This document shows positions 1 to 9,900 of a stretch of DNA of 64,000 bases, piece by piece. The stretch is from Oscillospiraceae bacterium MB24-C1 (GTDB lineage: Bacteria > Bacillota > Clostridia > Oscillospirales > Ruminococcaceae), in contig CP133187.1 in NCBI GenBank assembly GCA_030913685.1, forward strand, positions 1,699,501 through 1,763,500. Direction: 5' to 3'. Every line of letters starts with the position of its first letter. The stretch's first letter is position 1. Position numbers and translations under genes: made by a program. Below the pieces are notes generated by a model that saw only the letters and a list, made by a program, of their open reading frames with translations, had not been told where the DNA came from and searched no databases.

Positions 1-64
1 GCGAGAGCGTCAAAACCACCCATATCTGTTTTCTTCCACCGCGCGGATTTGCCATATCTCTCAT
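1..64 (-). CDS. 5' end of an unidentified gene, cut by the window edge
   Basis: On the minus strand a GGAGG-containing ribosome-binding site sits 8 nt before an ATG at 64-62, and the frame stays open to the window edge (21 codons, beginning MRDMANPRGG). Too little is visible to name a family. The minus frame shifted by one is also open here, so the frame assignment rests on the ribosome-binding site alone. It is divergent from ddl. Confidence 0.35.
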   Translation of the reverse strand, partial: MRDMANPRGGRKQIWVVLTLS

Positions 65-289
65 AAGGACCCCCTCCGTCGTGATCAGGCCGCCTAATCC
101 ACCCTATTTTAAAATGACGTATTCTGAAAACCGACATTTATCAGATTGTTTACACCTAATTAGTGTAACATAAAAGGAAAATTTTTTCATCTAAAAAGAA
201 AAAATCAACTCGCATTTTATCGTTTTTACAGTCATTTGCCCAAAATTGCATTGTTTGGCCACAAAACCTTTACAGAACCCGCTTTTTTA

Positions 290-318
290 TTGTGTAATCG
301 CACCGGTTGTGCTAGAAT
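290..318 (+). promoter_or_regulatory. Sigma-A promoter for ddl
   Basis: A -35 box TTGTGT (290-295) and a -10 box TAGAAT (313-318) are 17 nt apart, with an extended -10 TGC directly before the -10. The predicted start is near 325, giving a very short leader before the ddl start at 345. The preceding 110-290 stretch is AT-rich and shows no gene. Confidence 0.6.
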
Positions 319-344
319 AGAATACCATAATGAGGTGATAATTT

Positions 345-1403
345 ATGAACAAGACAGTTGTTCTAATTTTATTCGGTGGCGTTTCCAATGAGCATGAAGT
401 GTCGCTGCGAAGCGCGACATCCATCATCAACAATATCGACCGAAGCCGCTTTGAGCCGGTGTTGGTCGGCATCACCAAGGACGGGCGCTGGCTGCTCTAT
501 AATGGAGATACAGACGGCCTGGCAACAAACGAGTGGCAGCAAAATGCCACCCCTGCGATGCTTTCGGCTGATCGCGAAACGAATGGGTTGTTCGTGTTTG
601 AACCCGACGGTGTGCGCACCGTAAAAATTGATGTGATTTTCCCCGCTGTTCACGGACAAAACTGCGAGGATGGCGCATTGCAGGGGTTGATGACCCTTTC
701 GGGCATCCCCTTTATCGGATGCGGCGTAACCGCTTCGGCTCTTAGCTTTGACAAGGTCTACACCCACATCATCGCCGAACAGGCCGGTGTGCCGATGGCC
801 AAATGGCAGTTGGTCTGCCGCGAAGAAGATCTCGCCGAGGTTGAACGTCGCGTGGCTAAAGCGTTGGGATATCCCTGCTTTGTTAAGCCCGCCAATTCCG
901 GCTCGTCGGTAGGCTGTTCGCGGGCCAACGACGCTGAGGGGCTTTTTGCCGCATTGAAATTAGCTTTTGCCGAAGATCGCCGCGTTATCGTTGAAGAATT
1001 GGTGACCGCTCATGAAGTGGAGTGCGCTGTGATGGGCAACCTCGAACCCATCGCCCCCACCACCGGCGAAATTGTCAGCCCGGACGGCTTTTATGACTAT
1101 GACACCAAATATAAAAACGACCATGCCAAGCTGTTCATTCCGGCCTGCATCCCTGAGACAAGCGCCGCACGCGTTCGCGAGTTGGCTCTCACGACTTATC
1201 GCGCGTTGAACTGCCGAGGCCTTTCGCGCGTCGATTTCTTTGTCAAGAAGGACGGTTCAGTTCTGCTCAACGAGATCAATACACTGCCGGGCTTTACCTC
1301 CATCAGTATGTACCCCAAAATGATGATTGCCTCCGGCATGACCTACGGCGAGGTGATTACTCGTCTGATCGAACTGGCGCTCATCGAAAAATCCGGCGCT
1401 TAA
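345..1403 (+). CDS. ddl: D-alanine--D-alanine ligase
   Basis: Cytoplasmic ATP-grasp ligase that joins two D-alanines, the dipeptide later added to the peptidoglycan precursor. The 352-residue length is normal for the family. The N-terminal FGGVSNEHEVSLRSA is the typical Ddl opening. The ATP-grasp segment FVKPANSGSSVG, the substrate-side FYDYDTKY loop and the metal-binding LLNEINTLPGFT near the C-terminus are all present. The FYDYDTKY form fits D-Ala-D-Ala rather than D-Ala-D-Lac ligases, although specificity is inferred. The ATG follows GAGGTGATAATTT. It is first of a likely ddl-DUF1934-argS transcription unit, with 13 nt to the next gene. Confidence 0.96.
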   Translation: MNKTVVLILFGGVSNEHEVSLRSATSIINNIDRSRFEPVLVGITKDGRWLLYNGDTDGLATNEWQQNATPAMLSADRETNGLFVFEPDGVRTVKIDVIFPAVHGQNCEDGALQGLMTLSGIPFIGCGVTASALSFDKVYTHIIAEQAGVPMAKWQLVCREEDLAEVERRVAKALGYPCFVKPANSGSSVGCSRANDAEGLFAALKLAFAEDRRVIVEELVTAHEVECAVMGNLEPIAPTTGEIVSPDGFYDYDTKYKNDHAKLFIPACIPETSAARVRELALTTYRALNCRGLSRVDFFVKKDGSVLLNEINTLPGFTSISMYPKMMIASGMTYGEVITRLIELALIEKSGA

Positions 1404-1416
1404 AGGAGACATTATC

Positions 1417-1860
1417 TTGAAAAAGGAAGCTATGATTACCATTAAGGGCATCTATAACGTCAACGGCGAAAGAGATGTTGTAGAGCTTTTAACCTGTGGT
1501 GATTTTTATAAAAAAAATGACGGTTATTGGCTGAGCTATGATGAAACCGAGACCACCGGCTTTGAGGGACACCGCACCACCCTGCATGTTGAACAGGGCC
1601 GCGTGACCATGCAGCGCACGGGGCTGACCAACTCACAGCTTGTCGTGGAAAAAGGCTGTCGTCACCAGTGCTCTTACGACACTGGCTACGGCGCCATTAT
1701 GGTGGGCATCAATGGGCGGGACATCCGCTCAACACTGTCGGACGATGGCGGCGAAGTTGATTTTTCTTACGCGATGGATGTCAATACCGCGCTGGCTAGC
1801 GAAAACCGCGTAATTATTAAGGTTTTACCTCAAGGATGCAAACAGCCGGAGGCCAATTGA
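1417..1860 (+). CDS. DUF1934 family beta-barrel protein (YwiB-like)
   Basis: Small protein of about 147 residues that resembles the DUF1934/YwiB family, a lipocalin-like beta-barrel of unknown function common in Firmicutes and often encoded beside argS, as here. No signal peptide or catalytic motif is apparent. A TTG start at 1417 is preferred because AAAGGAGA lies 7-8 nt before it. The alternative ATG at 1432 has no good spacing to a ribosome-binding site. It is 13 nt after ddl and 95 nt before argS. Its role is unknown, and the argS linkage is the only functional hint. Confidence 0.8.
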   Translation: MKKEAMITIKGIYNVNGERDVVELLTCGDFYKKNDGYWLSYDETETTGFEGHRTTLHVEQGRVTMQRTGLTNSQLVVEKGCRHQCSYDTGYGAIMVGINGRDIRSTLSDDGGEVDFSYAMDVNTALASENRVIIKVLPQGCKQPEAN

Positions 1861-1955
1861 GTCTATTGGCACCTACCACGCGTTTTAGCAACTTTGAGCG
1901 GCGACGGATATGCGTAACATTGCGCATGCCATAAAAACACAGGAGAGTGTAACTT

Positions 1956-3707
1956 ATGTTAGGACCGATTTCTCTCACGAGCGAGGCGCTGCGCGTCCTC
2001 GTCTCAAACGCGATAGAACAAGCTATCAATAAGGGTGACCTGCCCGCACCAGCTAATGGACTACCCTCGTTTTTGATCGAGCAGCCCGCAGACCCGACGC
2101 ACGGTGACTTTGCTACAAACGCCGCCATGGCGGGCGCACGCAGCTTCGGCAAGCCCCCACGCGTCATTGCACAGACCATTATTGACAACCTTATGCTGGA
2201 GGGAACTCACTTTTCTCGTGCAGAGGTTGCGGGCCCCGGCTTTATTAACTTCTTTGTTTCCGACAGTTGGTTTGCCGACGTGGTGTCCAGAATCCAAGCC
2301 GAAGGCGACGCCTACGGCCGTACCGATTTTGGCGGCGACAAAAAGGTGATGGTGGAATTTGTCTCGGCTAATCCCACCGGCCCGATGCATATGGGCAATG
2401 CTCGTGGCGCCGCTATTGGCGACGGACTGGCCGCGGCGCTGGATGCCGCCGGGTATAATGTCTCACGCGAATTTTTGATCAACGACGCGGGCAACCAGAT
2501 TGAGAAGTTCGCTAAGTCGTTGGAAGCGCGGTACCTTCAGTATTATCAGGGTGAAGAAAACGTACCGTTCCCTGAAGATGGCTACCATGGTGCGGACATC
2601 AAAATGCGCGCCGAACAGTATATTGAAGCAAACGGGGACAAGCTTTTAAACCTAGATTCCGCCTCGCGTAAGCAGGCGCTGGTTGAGTTTGCGCTGCCCA
2701 AAAATATAGAAAAAATGAAAACCGACCTTACGCGTTACCGAATCAGCTTTGATTGCTGGTTTTCTGAGACGTCGCTACACGAATCGGGGGCGGTTAAAAA
2801 GGCGGTCGAAACATTGACTGCACGCGGCTATACCTATGAGAAGGATGGCGCGATCTGGTATAAAAACGCCGAGGTGCAAACCAAGGCACTTTTGGCGCAG
2901 GGTAAGAGCCAGAAACAAATTGACCAACTTGAGCTAAAAGATGACGTATTGGTGCGCGCCAACGGTTTCCCAACCTACTTTGCTGCCGATATCGCTTACC
3001 ACGCCAACAAGTTTGTAGACCGCGGCTATGAAAAGTGCATTAACGTTTGGGGAGCCGACCACCACGGTCATGTGGCGCGCTTAAAGTGCGCACTCGATGC
3101 GTTGGGCGTCGGTGGGGACAAGCTCGATATTGTGCTTATGCAGCTCGTGCGTCTGACCAGCGGCGGCGAACTGGTGCGTATGAGTAAGCGTACCGGTAAC
3201 GCCATCACCCTCTCCGATCTGCTGGACGATGTTCCGATTGACGCCGCGCGGTTCTTCTTCAACATGCGCGAGCCTGGCTCCCAGCTTGACTTTGACCTTG
3301 ATCTGGCAGTGGAGCAGTCAAATCAAAACCCGGTTTATTACGTTCAATACGCCCACGCGCGCATCTGTTCGATTGCTAAGAATCTGGCCGCCGAGGGCGT
3401 TGAGCCCCGGCAGTGTTGCACAAACGAACTATTACTGCTCAAAGAACCAGAGGAACGCGAGCTGATTCGTGCGTTGGCCGCTTTCCCCGAGGAAATTATC
3501 GCGGCGGCCAAAAACTATGACCCCGCGCGGCTAACTCACTTTGCCATTGAGACGGCTACCCGCTTCCACAAATTCTATAACTCCTGCCGCTGTAAGGTCA
3601 ACGACGAATGCCTGATGCAGGCACGTTTAAACCTCTGTCTTGCAACTGGTCAGACAATTAAAAATGTACTGACTATGCTAAAAATTTATATCCCCGAAAC
3701 GATGTAA
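1956..3707 (+). CDS. argS: Arginyl-tRNA synthetase
   Basis: Class I synthetase that charges tRNA-Arg in the cytoplasm; 583 residues, usual bacterial size. An N-terminal Add1-type domain is followed by the HIGH-equivalent HMGN in PMHMGNARGAAIGD. The KMSKS-equivalent loop is VRMSKRTGN, and the C-terminal third is the all-alpha DALR anticodon-binding domain containing VQYAHARICSI. The ATG follows AGGAG with 9-10 nt spacing. The gene ends the ddl operon and is followed immediately by a strong hairpin terminator. Confidence 0.97.
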   Translation: MLGPISLTSEALRVLVSNAIEQAINKGDLPAPANGLPSFLIEQPADPTHGDFATNAAMAGARSFGKPPRVIAQTIIDNLMLEGTHFSRAEVAGPGFINFFVSDSWFADVVSRIQAEGDAYGRTDFGGDKKVMVEFVSANPTGPMHMGNARGAAIGDGLAAALDAAGYNVSREFLINDAGNQIEKFAKSLEARYLQYYQGEENVPFPEDGYHGADIKMRAEQYIEANGDKLLNLDSASRKQALVEFALPKNIEKMKTDLTRYRISFDCWFSETSLHESGAVKKAVETLTARGYTYEKDGAIWYKNAEVQTKALLAQGKSQKQIDQLELKDDVLVRANGFPTYFAADIAYHANKFVDRGYEKCINVWGADHHGHVARLKCALDALGVGGDKLDIVLMQLVRLTSGGELVRMSKRTGNAITLSDLLDDVPIDAARFFFNMREPGSQLDFDLDLAVEQSNQNPVYYVQYAHARICSIAKNLAAEGVEPRQCCTNELLLLKEPEERELIRALAAFPEEIIAAAKNYDPARLTHFAIETATRFHKFYNSCRCKVNDECLMQARLNLCLATGQTIKNVLTMLKIYIPETM

Positions 3708-3714
3708 GGGGTCG

Positions 3715-3750
3715 GAGAGGGGCGTGGCATTTGCCGCGCCTCTCTTTCTT
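3715..3750 (+). terminator. Intrinsic terminator after argS
   Basis: GAGAGG...GGCA pairs with TGCC...CCTCTC, with a small bulge, and TTTCTT follows. It lies 8 nt after the argS stop codon. Confidence 0.75.
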
Positions 3751-3773
3751 CTACGTTCATTAAGCTTTACCAA

Positions 3774-3802
3774 TTGACAAATCAACGCATTTGCGCTAGT
3801 AT
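3774..3802 (+). promoter_or_regulatory. Sigma-A promoter for queT leader
   Basis: A perfect -35 TTGACA (3774-3779) and a -10 TAGTAT (3797-3802) are 17 nt apart. The predicted start, near 3809-3811, is exactly where the folded leader begins. Confidence 0.75.
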
Positions 3803-3810
3803 ACTGCTCA

Positions 3811-3939
3811 GGCGTATATCGGGAATGGTGGCAGCTTTCCGTACGCCGTGTCGTTGTGCCATTTTTGCACAACGCGCGGATAAGCGTATGGTCTTGCCAT
3901 AAAATTCACCGCTGTCCGCGTCATGTTTTGGAGGCACCC
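3811..3939 (+). promoter_or_regulatory. Structured 5' leader of queT, candidate preQ1-type riboswitch
   Basis: Between the predicted transcript start and the queT ATG lie about 130 nt with two clear stem-loops. Hairpin 1 (3811-3847) pairs GGCGTA with TACGCC and, inside it, CGGGAA with TTTCCG. Hairpin 2 (3852-3874) is a perfect 8-bp stem, CGTTGTGC with GCACAACG. The SD TTGGAGG (3928-3934) lies near the 3' end. queT genes are known targets of preQ1 riboswitches, including class III in Ruminococcaceae, but no class consensus could be matched by eye. Confidence 0.45.
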
Positions 3940-4473
3940 ATGAAAAAAATCTCCTCACGTAATCTCGTTCGTTGTGCAATGATTGCAGCGCTTTACGCTG
4001 TTATTTCCATTGCCTTTCTTCCGCTGGCCTTTGGCGCAGTGCAGGCGCGCATATCTGAGGCGCTCACCCTCTTACCAGTACTAACTACGCTGGGCATTCC
4101 CGGTGTAACGCTGGGCTGCCTGATCACCAACATTTACGGTGTCGCAGCTGGTGCAAACATTCTCGGCGCTGCCGATATCCTGTTTGGCACCGCAGCCACA
4201 CTGATTGCCGCACTGATGACTCGGGGTTTGCGCAAATACCGCATAAAGGGTTTGCCGGTACTGGCTTCGCTGCCGCCTGTGGTTGTCAACGCTATCGTAA
4301 TTGGCGCAGAGCTGACCTTTGCCGAGACAAACACACTGAATTCTCCGCTGCTATGGTTCAATATTTTTCAGGTGGGGTTGGGGCAGCTTGTATCCTGTAC
4401 CATATTGGGGCTAATGCTTATCTGGGCGCTGGAACGCGCTGGACTCGATAAAAAGCTGTTTGAAAAAGAATAA
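3940..4473 (+). CDS. queT: QueT-family ECF transporter S component (queuosine precursor uptake)
   Basis: Substrate-binding membrane subunit of an energy-coupling factor transporter, expected to import a queuosine precursor such as preQ1; its EcfA and EcfT partners are not in this window. The 177-residue hydrophobic protein has about five to six membrane segments. The N-terminal RCAMIAALYAVISIAFLPL and the following QARISEALTLLPVLT stretch are typical of QueT. The ATG at 3940 is chosen because TTGGAGG lies just upstream. An in-frame upstream extension to 3856 would start inside hairpin 2 of the leader and lacks a ribosome-binding site. It is monocistronic, with its own promoter, leader and terminator. 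Confidence 0.85.
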   Translation: MKKISSRNLVRCAMIAALYAVISIAFLPLAFGAVQARISEALTLLPVLTTLGIPGVTLGCLITNIYGVAAGANILGAADILFGTAATLIAALMTRGLRKYRIKGLPVLASLPPVVVNAIVIGAELTFAETNTLNSPLLWFNIFQVGLGQLVSCTILGLMLIWALERAGLDKKLFEKE

Positions 4474-4488
4474 TATGCGTCTATTTAA

Positions 4489-4519
4489 AACGCCGGTGCA
4501 ATTGATTTGCATCGGCGTT
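4489..4519. terminator. Bidirectional terminator between queT and the flavoprotein gene
   Basis: AACGCCGGTGCAA (4489-4501) pairs with TTGCATCGGCGTT (4507-4519) with one mismatch. T-rich runs flank it on both strands, which suits the convergent gene arrangement. Confidence 0.7.
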
Positions 4520-4587
4520 AAATTATTTAGAATTTGAAAAATTGAATATAACTTTGAGAAAAAAACCCTGCATGTTTTGTCCTATGC

Positions 4588-5649
4588 CTATTGTTCTAAT
4601 AGGTGGTTGAGCATTTTTTGTGTGAAGCGAGCCAGTCTCTCCTCAATACCCGGCAGCTTTAAAGCTGAACCGGGGTCGTTGGCGGTTTCCATCAGGCAAA
4701 AATCCGGCGGCAACCAGAACCCTTTATTCATGCATAGCGCCGAAACAAGCTGCGCCGCTACAATATCGCCGCCGGAGTAACCCGACACCACAACTCCAAA
4801 CAAAGCCTTGCGGTCGAAGGATGCGGTGCGATATAACGCAGTGAGTCGGTTGATGCAGGCAGTAAGATTGGCGGACAGCGCATCATTATAATTCGGACAC
4901 AGCATCACGAGGGCATCGGCCTCGCGGATGGCAGGATAAACCTCTTGCACCATCACGCCACCGTAAAAACACTCGCCCTTTTCGCCAAAGTGTAGGCACA
5001 TGGTGTAGGGGCAACCGGAACAATCCTCCATCGTGCCATTGCGCAGGCCGATTTCGGTGATGTCGCAGTTCGGCGGTAGTGCTTGTTTCACTTGGCTCCA
5101 AAGTGCCATTGTATTGGAGGTTTTGTAGCTGGAGGCGTGTAGTACCAAAACTTTGGGATGCACCTGCCTCGGCGGCTCAAAGCTCAGAATGCGGTCGATG
5201 AGATCGCCAACCGCCAATCGATAAGCTGTTTCCAATGTGCATCCGGCGTTTTTAGCCTGAACTGCAAAGTTGTGTAGCGAACCGATGGCCTCTACCATCG
5301 GGCGACCGGGGAAAATACACCCGGCCCCATTGGCCGCCAATACCAAATCGCGCCCTACTGCCTTGGTGTAAAGTTCGCCTGCTCCATCGACCAAAACGCC
5401 TGCTACGCTATCCTGAAGATACGCTGGGCAGCCCCTAAGCAGCGACAACAATTGACACAGCGTCGGGTTGATACCGGCTTTATCCAGCGATACCGCGAAC
5501 AAAATACACCGATTATGCAGTGGCAGGTCGGCATCCAATCGAGTAAGAATTTCAGTGCGGTGACCCTTTGCAGCCGCCTCCAGCGTCTCAATAAACCGCC
5601 CTGACGTGGTGTCTTCGGGGCAGATAACGGTCAGAATTCGCTCCGACAT
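4588..5649 (-). CDS. Flavodoxin-fold NAD(P)H-dependent oxidoreductase-like protein
   Basis: 353 residues in two parts. Residues 1 to about 160 form a region I cannot assign. From about 165 (VLVLHASSYKTSNT) a flavodoxin/FMN-reductase-like fold begins, as in iron-sulfur flavoproteins. A cysteine cluster DCSGCPYTMCLHFGEKGEC follows (near residues 210-230), then the FMN-loop-like CPNYNDALSANL. The Cys spacing recalls the Fe-S flavoprotein family, so FMN and possibly a cluster are likely, but the substrate is unknown. The ATG follows AAGGAG. It is the last gene of a three-gene operon, 12 nt after the dehydrogenase-like gene. The unassigned N-terminal half is unusual for simple FMN reductases. Confidence 0.7.
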   Translation of the reverse strand: MSERILTVICPEDTTSGRFIETLEAAAKGHRTEILTRLDADLPLHNRCILFAVSLDKAGINPTLCQLLSLLRGCPAYLQDSVAGVLVDGAGELYTKAVGRDLVLAANGAGCIFPGRPMVEAIGSLHNFAVQAKNAGCTLETAYRLAVGDLIDRILSFEPPRQVHPKVLVLHASSYKTSNTMALWSQVKQALPPNCDITEIGLRNGTMEDCSGCPYTMCLHFGEKGECFYGGVMVQEVYPAIREADALVMLCPNYNDALSANLTACINRLTALYRTASFDRKALFGVVVSGYSGGDIVAAQLVSALCMNKGFWLPPDFCLMETANDPGSALKLPGIEERLARFTQKMLNHLLEQ

Positions 5650-5661
5650 TAAACCATCTCC

Positions 5662-6906
5662 TTAAATGATTGCGGAGAGTGTCTGCTGTGTTTCCAACAG
5701 TCTTTTATACAGGACGTCCGGCAGCGCCAGACCTTCGATTTCAATTCCAGTTGTGGTAAAACGATTGCGGCAGCCAAACCATACGCCACCTAGACAGACC
5801 GAGCCACAGTGCCACTGCCCGCGCAGTGTCAGTAGCAACTGGAACGCACCCGAAGAAAGCGCCGGCGCCACATAGGGCTTGAAGCCTATTTCGCGAATAC
5901 GAAGGTTGGCGGTTTTCACCATTTCGGTTAATTCCTGGGAAATTGTGTCGTCATAAGATTCAAGCGAGTTTGCGATCACCAATCCCTCGCCATGGGGGCC
6001 AAAGCTTCGCCCCTCGGTTAAAAAGCTACGGAATCTCTCTTCCTGTTTGGCCAGTGCGGCAGCTCTAGCATTCATCACCCCGAGGCCAAAACCTTGCACC
6101 TGCTCAGCCAGTAGACCCTGCCCGTCCCAAGCGCCGTCTTCTTCCTGATTGGAGGCGAGATACGCCGCTTTACATAACGGATCAACGGGATCGGAGAGTA
6201 CGATAAATAGTCCTTTAAAATTTGCGCTGCGTGCCAATTTGGCGTAGTGTTCAACAATGGCGCGGTTAGCAGCAAACTGTGCCATCCGCACATCTTTAAC
6301 GGCGCTCCCAACAGCGGGGATCGCTTTAGTAGCTGCAAAGATAAAAACGTCACAATCAAACAAATTTGCCATATCGACCGCTTCCACATTGGGCAGCGCG
6401 TCATAGTCCCATGGCCAGGCGATCTGGCTCATCTCCGCTGTCCAACGGGCTACCGTGTTGGAATTCAGGTCGCAGATGCCAATGGTTTCGATACAGTCAC
6501 CCCCCAGCAGCTTTAAACCGGTAAGCAGGGTGCCGCCCACATCGCCCACCGCCAACAGATGGACGCGATTGCGCTTTGGTTTAAACGCCGTCATATCGAT
6601 AGCCTCGCGCCAGCGCGGATGCCGGATATTGACCGCAGCCAGCGCGCGCTGTTCAATGCGGTTCAGAATATCTGCGGGTACTTTCGCCCCGTTGTCGGCG
6701 ATGCGGGCGGGGTCGAGCCATGCGACCGACTCCGGCGCCATGAGTTGTTTGGAGTCGGTCACGCAAAACGTGGCCCGTCGATTTTCGGGCGGTGCATCAA
6801 ACAAAAAGGCCAGCGGTTGCATCGCGTTCGGATTTGCCACCTTTTGTAACGGTAGGTCTGGCGACAATGCCGCGTAGGTTCGGTCATTTCCCTGATAATA
6901 ATACAT
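5662..6906 (-). CDS. Lactate/malate dehydrogenase-like Rossmann protein
   Basis: About 414 residues. After an N-terminal extension of roughly 110 residues comes HLLAVGDVGGTLLTGLKLLG, a nucleotide-binding loop like that of LDH/MDH enzymes. Next are ICDLN at the end of beta-2 (an acidic residue that favours NAD over NADP) and LSDPVDPL, the counterpart of the NPVD motif in that family. The canonical catalytic Arg and His segments are not obvious to me, so activity and substrate are uncertain. The ATG at 6906 is used: it lies 8 nt after GGAG and just past the stop of the upstream giant gene. An in-frame GTG at 6915 overlaps the ribosome-binding site. It is the middle gene of the operon. Confidence 0.65.
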   Translation of the reverse strand: MYYYQGNDRTYAALSPDLPLQKVANPNAMQPLAFLFDAPPENRRATFCVTDSKQLMAPESVAWLDPARIADNGAKVPADILNRIEQRALAAVNIRHPRWREAIDMTAFKPKRNRVHLLAVGDVGGTLLTGLKLLGGDCIETIGICDLNSNTVARWTAEMSQIAWPWDYDALPNVEAVDMANLFDCDVFIFAATKAIPAVGSAVKDVRMAQFAANRAIVEHYAKLARSANFKGLFIVLSDPVDPLCKAAYLASNQEEDGAWDGQGLLAEQVQGFGLGVMNARAAALAKQEERFRSFLTEGRSFGPHGEGLVIANSLESYDDTISQELTEMVKTANLRIREIGFKPYVAPALSSGAFQLLLTLRGQWHCGSVCLGGVWFGCRNRFTTTGIEIEGLALPDVLYKRLLETQQTLSAII

Positions 6907-6911
6907 TTTTA

Positions 6912-9900
6912 TCACTCCAATACATCGCGCATTCTTAACAGCATTTTAAGGTCATTTTCCAGATAGGTGGAAGCAGGCAGATTTGGGTCGTAATAAAGAC
7001 AGCTGCCCTTGTCTGGCGAGAGCGGCAGAATGACCGCTTCGCTCAAGCGAGAAAGCGTCAGGTTACGCGCAAACCGACTGCGAAATTCGCTCTCCAACAC
7101 TTTTATGATGTCCCGGGAATTTTCTATGCAGACTTGCGAAAATTTGAAAACTGCATCGCGTCTACATTCCTTATAAAACCGAGGGAACGCATAGGGCAGC
7201 ACAAGATTAATGGCCGGTGTTAGACCGGGAACCGAAGGCTCGTCATGACCAACCGTGTCTCCGCCGATGAATGGATACATGGTCGATTCGACGAACCACG
7301 CCCGGAGGTTCGGCACAAAATAGACACAATCGGCCTTCATACCCTTGGTACGCATCAAATCGCGGCCCTCGCCGCTCATCACCCCCACCAGTACACGGTC
7401 GATGGCAATATTCTCATGCTCGAGCAGCGGAGATAGGGCATTGATGCGGTTACCGGAATGGAGCAGATCATCTACAAGAATCACCGGGCGGCAAAAAGAT
7501 TTTATGGTGCGTATCTGGCTTTCGAGCGGTGCATAGCCCGGAAATGCTTCAATGTCAAATGAGCGTAAATCCTGCGCAAAAACCTTATCGGTGTGAATCG
7601 TTTTGGTTACAGTGTTCGGAATAGCATTACCGCGCAGAATTTTACCAAAGGGTACGCACATCTTTTCACCCAGCACCCGAGGAACAGTCGGCTCTGCTGG
7701 CACATGGTTTGCCTCAACAATCTTTTGCACGAGCCGATGATAGATAACCTCGGCGTTTAATGACAGCAATAAAGTGCCGGGATAAAGGCCTGTCAGCGCC
7801 TCTTGCATGCGGATGTGCGCCTGCCTAATGGCATCAAGGACGTTTGTGCTCGATGAAAAGGGCTCTTTGAGTGTGGTTGCCAAATTTTGAATCAGCACAA
7901 CGGGTGAGCGCATATCCACCAGCAACAACGGCCTGTCACCGCCCACCTCCGCTTTGACAAAACCCTGACGTCGCAACAGATTGATAACGGCGCTGTCATT
8001 TTTGCGATTAGTTGGATAATACACGGCATAACCACAATCCTCGCCCATTGCGCGGGAAAGCGCCTCGGTCATCAACAGCTGACCGATGTTATAACTGGTG
8101 TTGGAATGGCGCACCAAATGCAGACCAGTCAGCAGCAAAATACGGCCTGCAGTGTGTTTCCGCACATAATTGGTGAGCCTGTCGTCCTGCAGCGCGTCGT
8201 ATAAGTTGATGGCGCTGACAATCCGCATTGTCAGATAACCCAGAATACGCTCACCGTTTCCGGTATCGCGCAAAACGATGACATCATCGCGCAGGTCAAA
8301 GCACGGGGGACGTTTTTTCCCCGAAGTAACGGCAGCTAGTAATTCGGCGCGCTGAGCGTCGTCGGGGTGCTGGGTGGGCAAAAACTCGAGATGTCCGGCG
8401 CGATAAAGGCGCTTATACTGCGGTTCGCGCAGATATAGGCTATGGCGGTAGATATAGTCCTGGACGATGGGGTCGATCAAATTGGAGATGTCTCGTCCCA
8501 AGTCGATATTTTCGCGGATTCTGGTGGAGCTGATATCCTCCAAATAAGGAGGTAGCTGTAATTGCAGCACCTTGCCGCGAATACATCGTAGATCGGCCTC
8601 TGTCTCCGGCCCGTCAGCACTGCTAACACGGCGGAAAACAATATGGTTCATCTCCTGAACACAACCGGGAACGGCAGTGGCTCTGTAGGACGAAGCGTTG
8701 GCCACCACATCACTGCCTACCGCCAGATATAGATCACGTCCGGCAAAAACCTGTCGCAGACGGTCAAGATCGCTTGGGTTAGCCAAATTTACCGGCAGAT
8801 CGTGCGGAAACAAATAAACGTCAAAGCTATCCGCCACCGACATGTTGACAATCTGGCGGCGAACAAGTGCGGGTTGCGCCTTTTTTGACCAGGAAAACTC
8901 GTCAACGGCGAGATAGACCTCGAATCCTAGGTCACGAATGCTTTGCACAATCCCCTTGTGGGAGATTGAAAAAGGATCAAAAGTACCCGGAAAAAAAGCG
9001 ACACGCTCCGGTGGCGAAAAGCAAAACGGCCCATCCTCTATTTTATAAAGCACCAAAAAACGATAGACGTGGGACAGTGCGGCGGCAGTGTAAAAAAAGG
9101 TCAGCTCCCGTTCCCCGTTCTCACTGATGAGACAAAGCAGTTTTTTAGCCACCAAAACAAACAACGCAGACTTATCCGCATAGGTCATCACTTTGGAAGC
9201 AAACAGCTCCTCGCCCAGAATACGCAGCGTCTCCTGTCGCACCGGCTCACGATAAGAGGCCAGCCCTTTTAGGAGCAGCCCCGCCAACCGGTTGCGCCGG
9301 TTGGTCAGCGTAGCGGCGTCCTGTTGAAACCGACTGGCGTAAACCGCATAGCCTGCTAATATGGCCCCCACCGTATCCAGCGCGGCAGTAACCGCAACGC
9401 TGCTGGCTGCACAAAGCAGATTTTCCATCTGGTCGATCAGCTCGTCAAGCTCTCGAGGTGGCAGCCACAGCGAAAAGCGCCCCAGATAGTCCGGAATGTA
9501 TTTGGAAAGCTCAGACTGCCCTGTTTCCAGCGCTTTTGAGAGTTCAACGGCGATTTCATTGCGACGCTCCGGCGTCAACTCGGGTGCCATGGCCAATAAC
9601 GAAGTTCCAGCCATTCGGCGTACAACTACGTTTTCTCCCACCTTAATCAGGTTAGAAAAGTGTGTGGCAATGTGCAATATATTCGTATGATTGCCCTGCT
9701 CAATCAGATCGAGCAGGTACTCCACGCCCACAGCTTTCATAATCCAGGGAGTGGCGGTTTTAAGATTGTCCAAAAAAATGTTTGAAACAGCGGATTGTCG
9801 GCTTAAAAAGCCATCCGGCGCGGTGGTATCATACCCAAGCATCCGCCCCAAATATGCCTGTAAAAATAGTAGCGGAGTGCTGCCTTCACAGTCGGCCGTT

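Noticed and set aside
3856-3939. Upstream extension of queT
   Set aside because: It begins inside a stable hairpin, has no ribosome-binding site, and the extra residues are not typical of the family.
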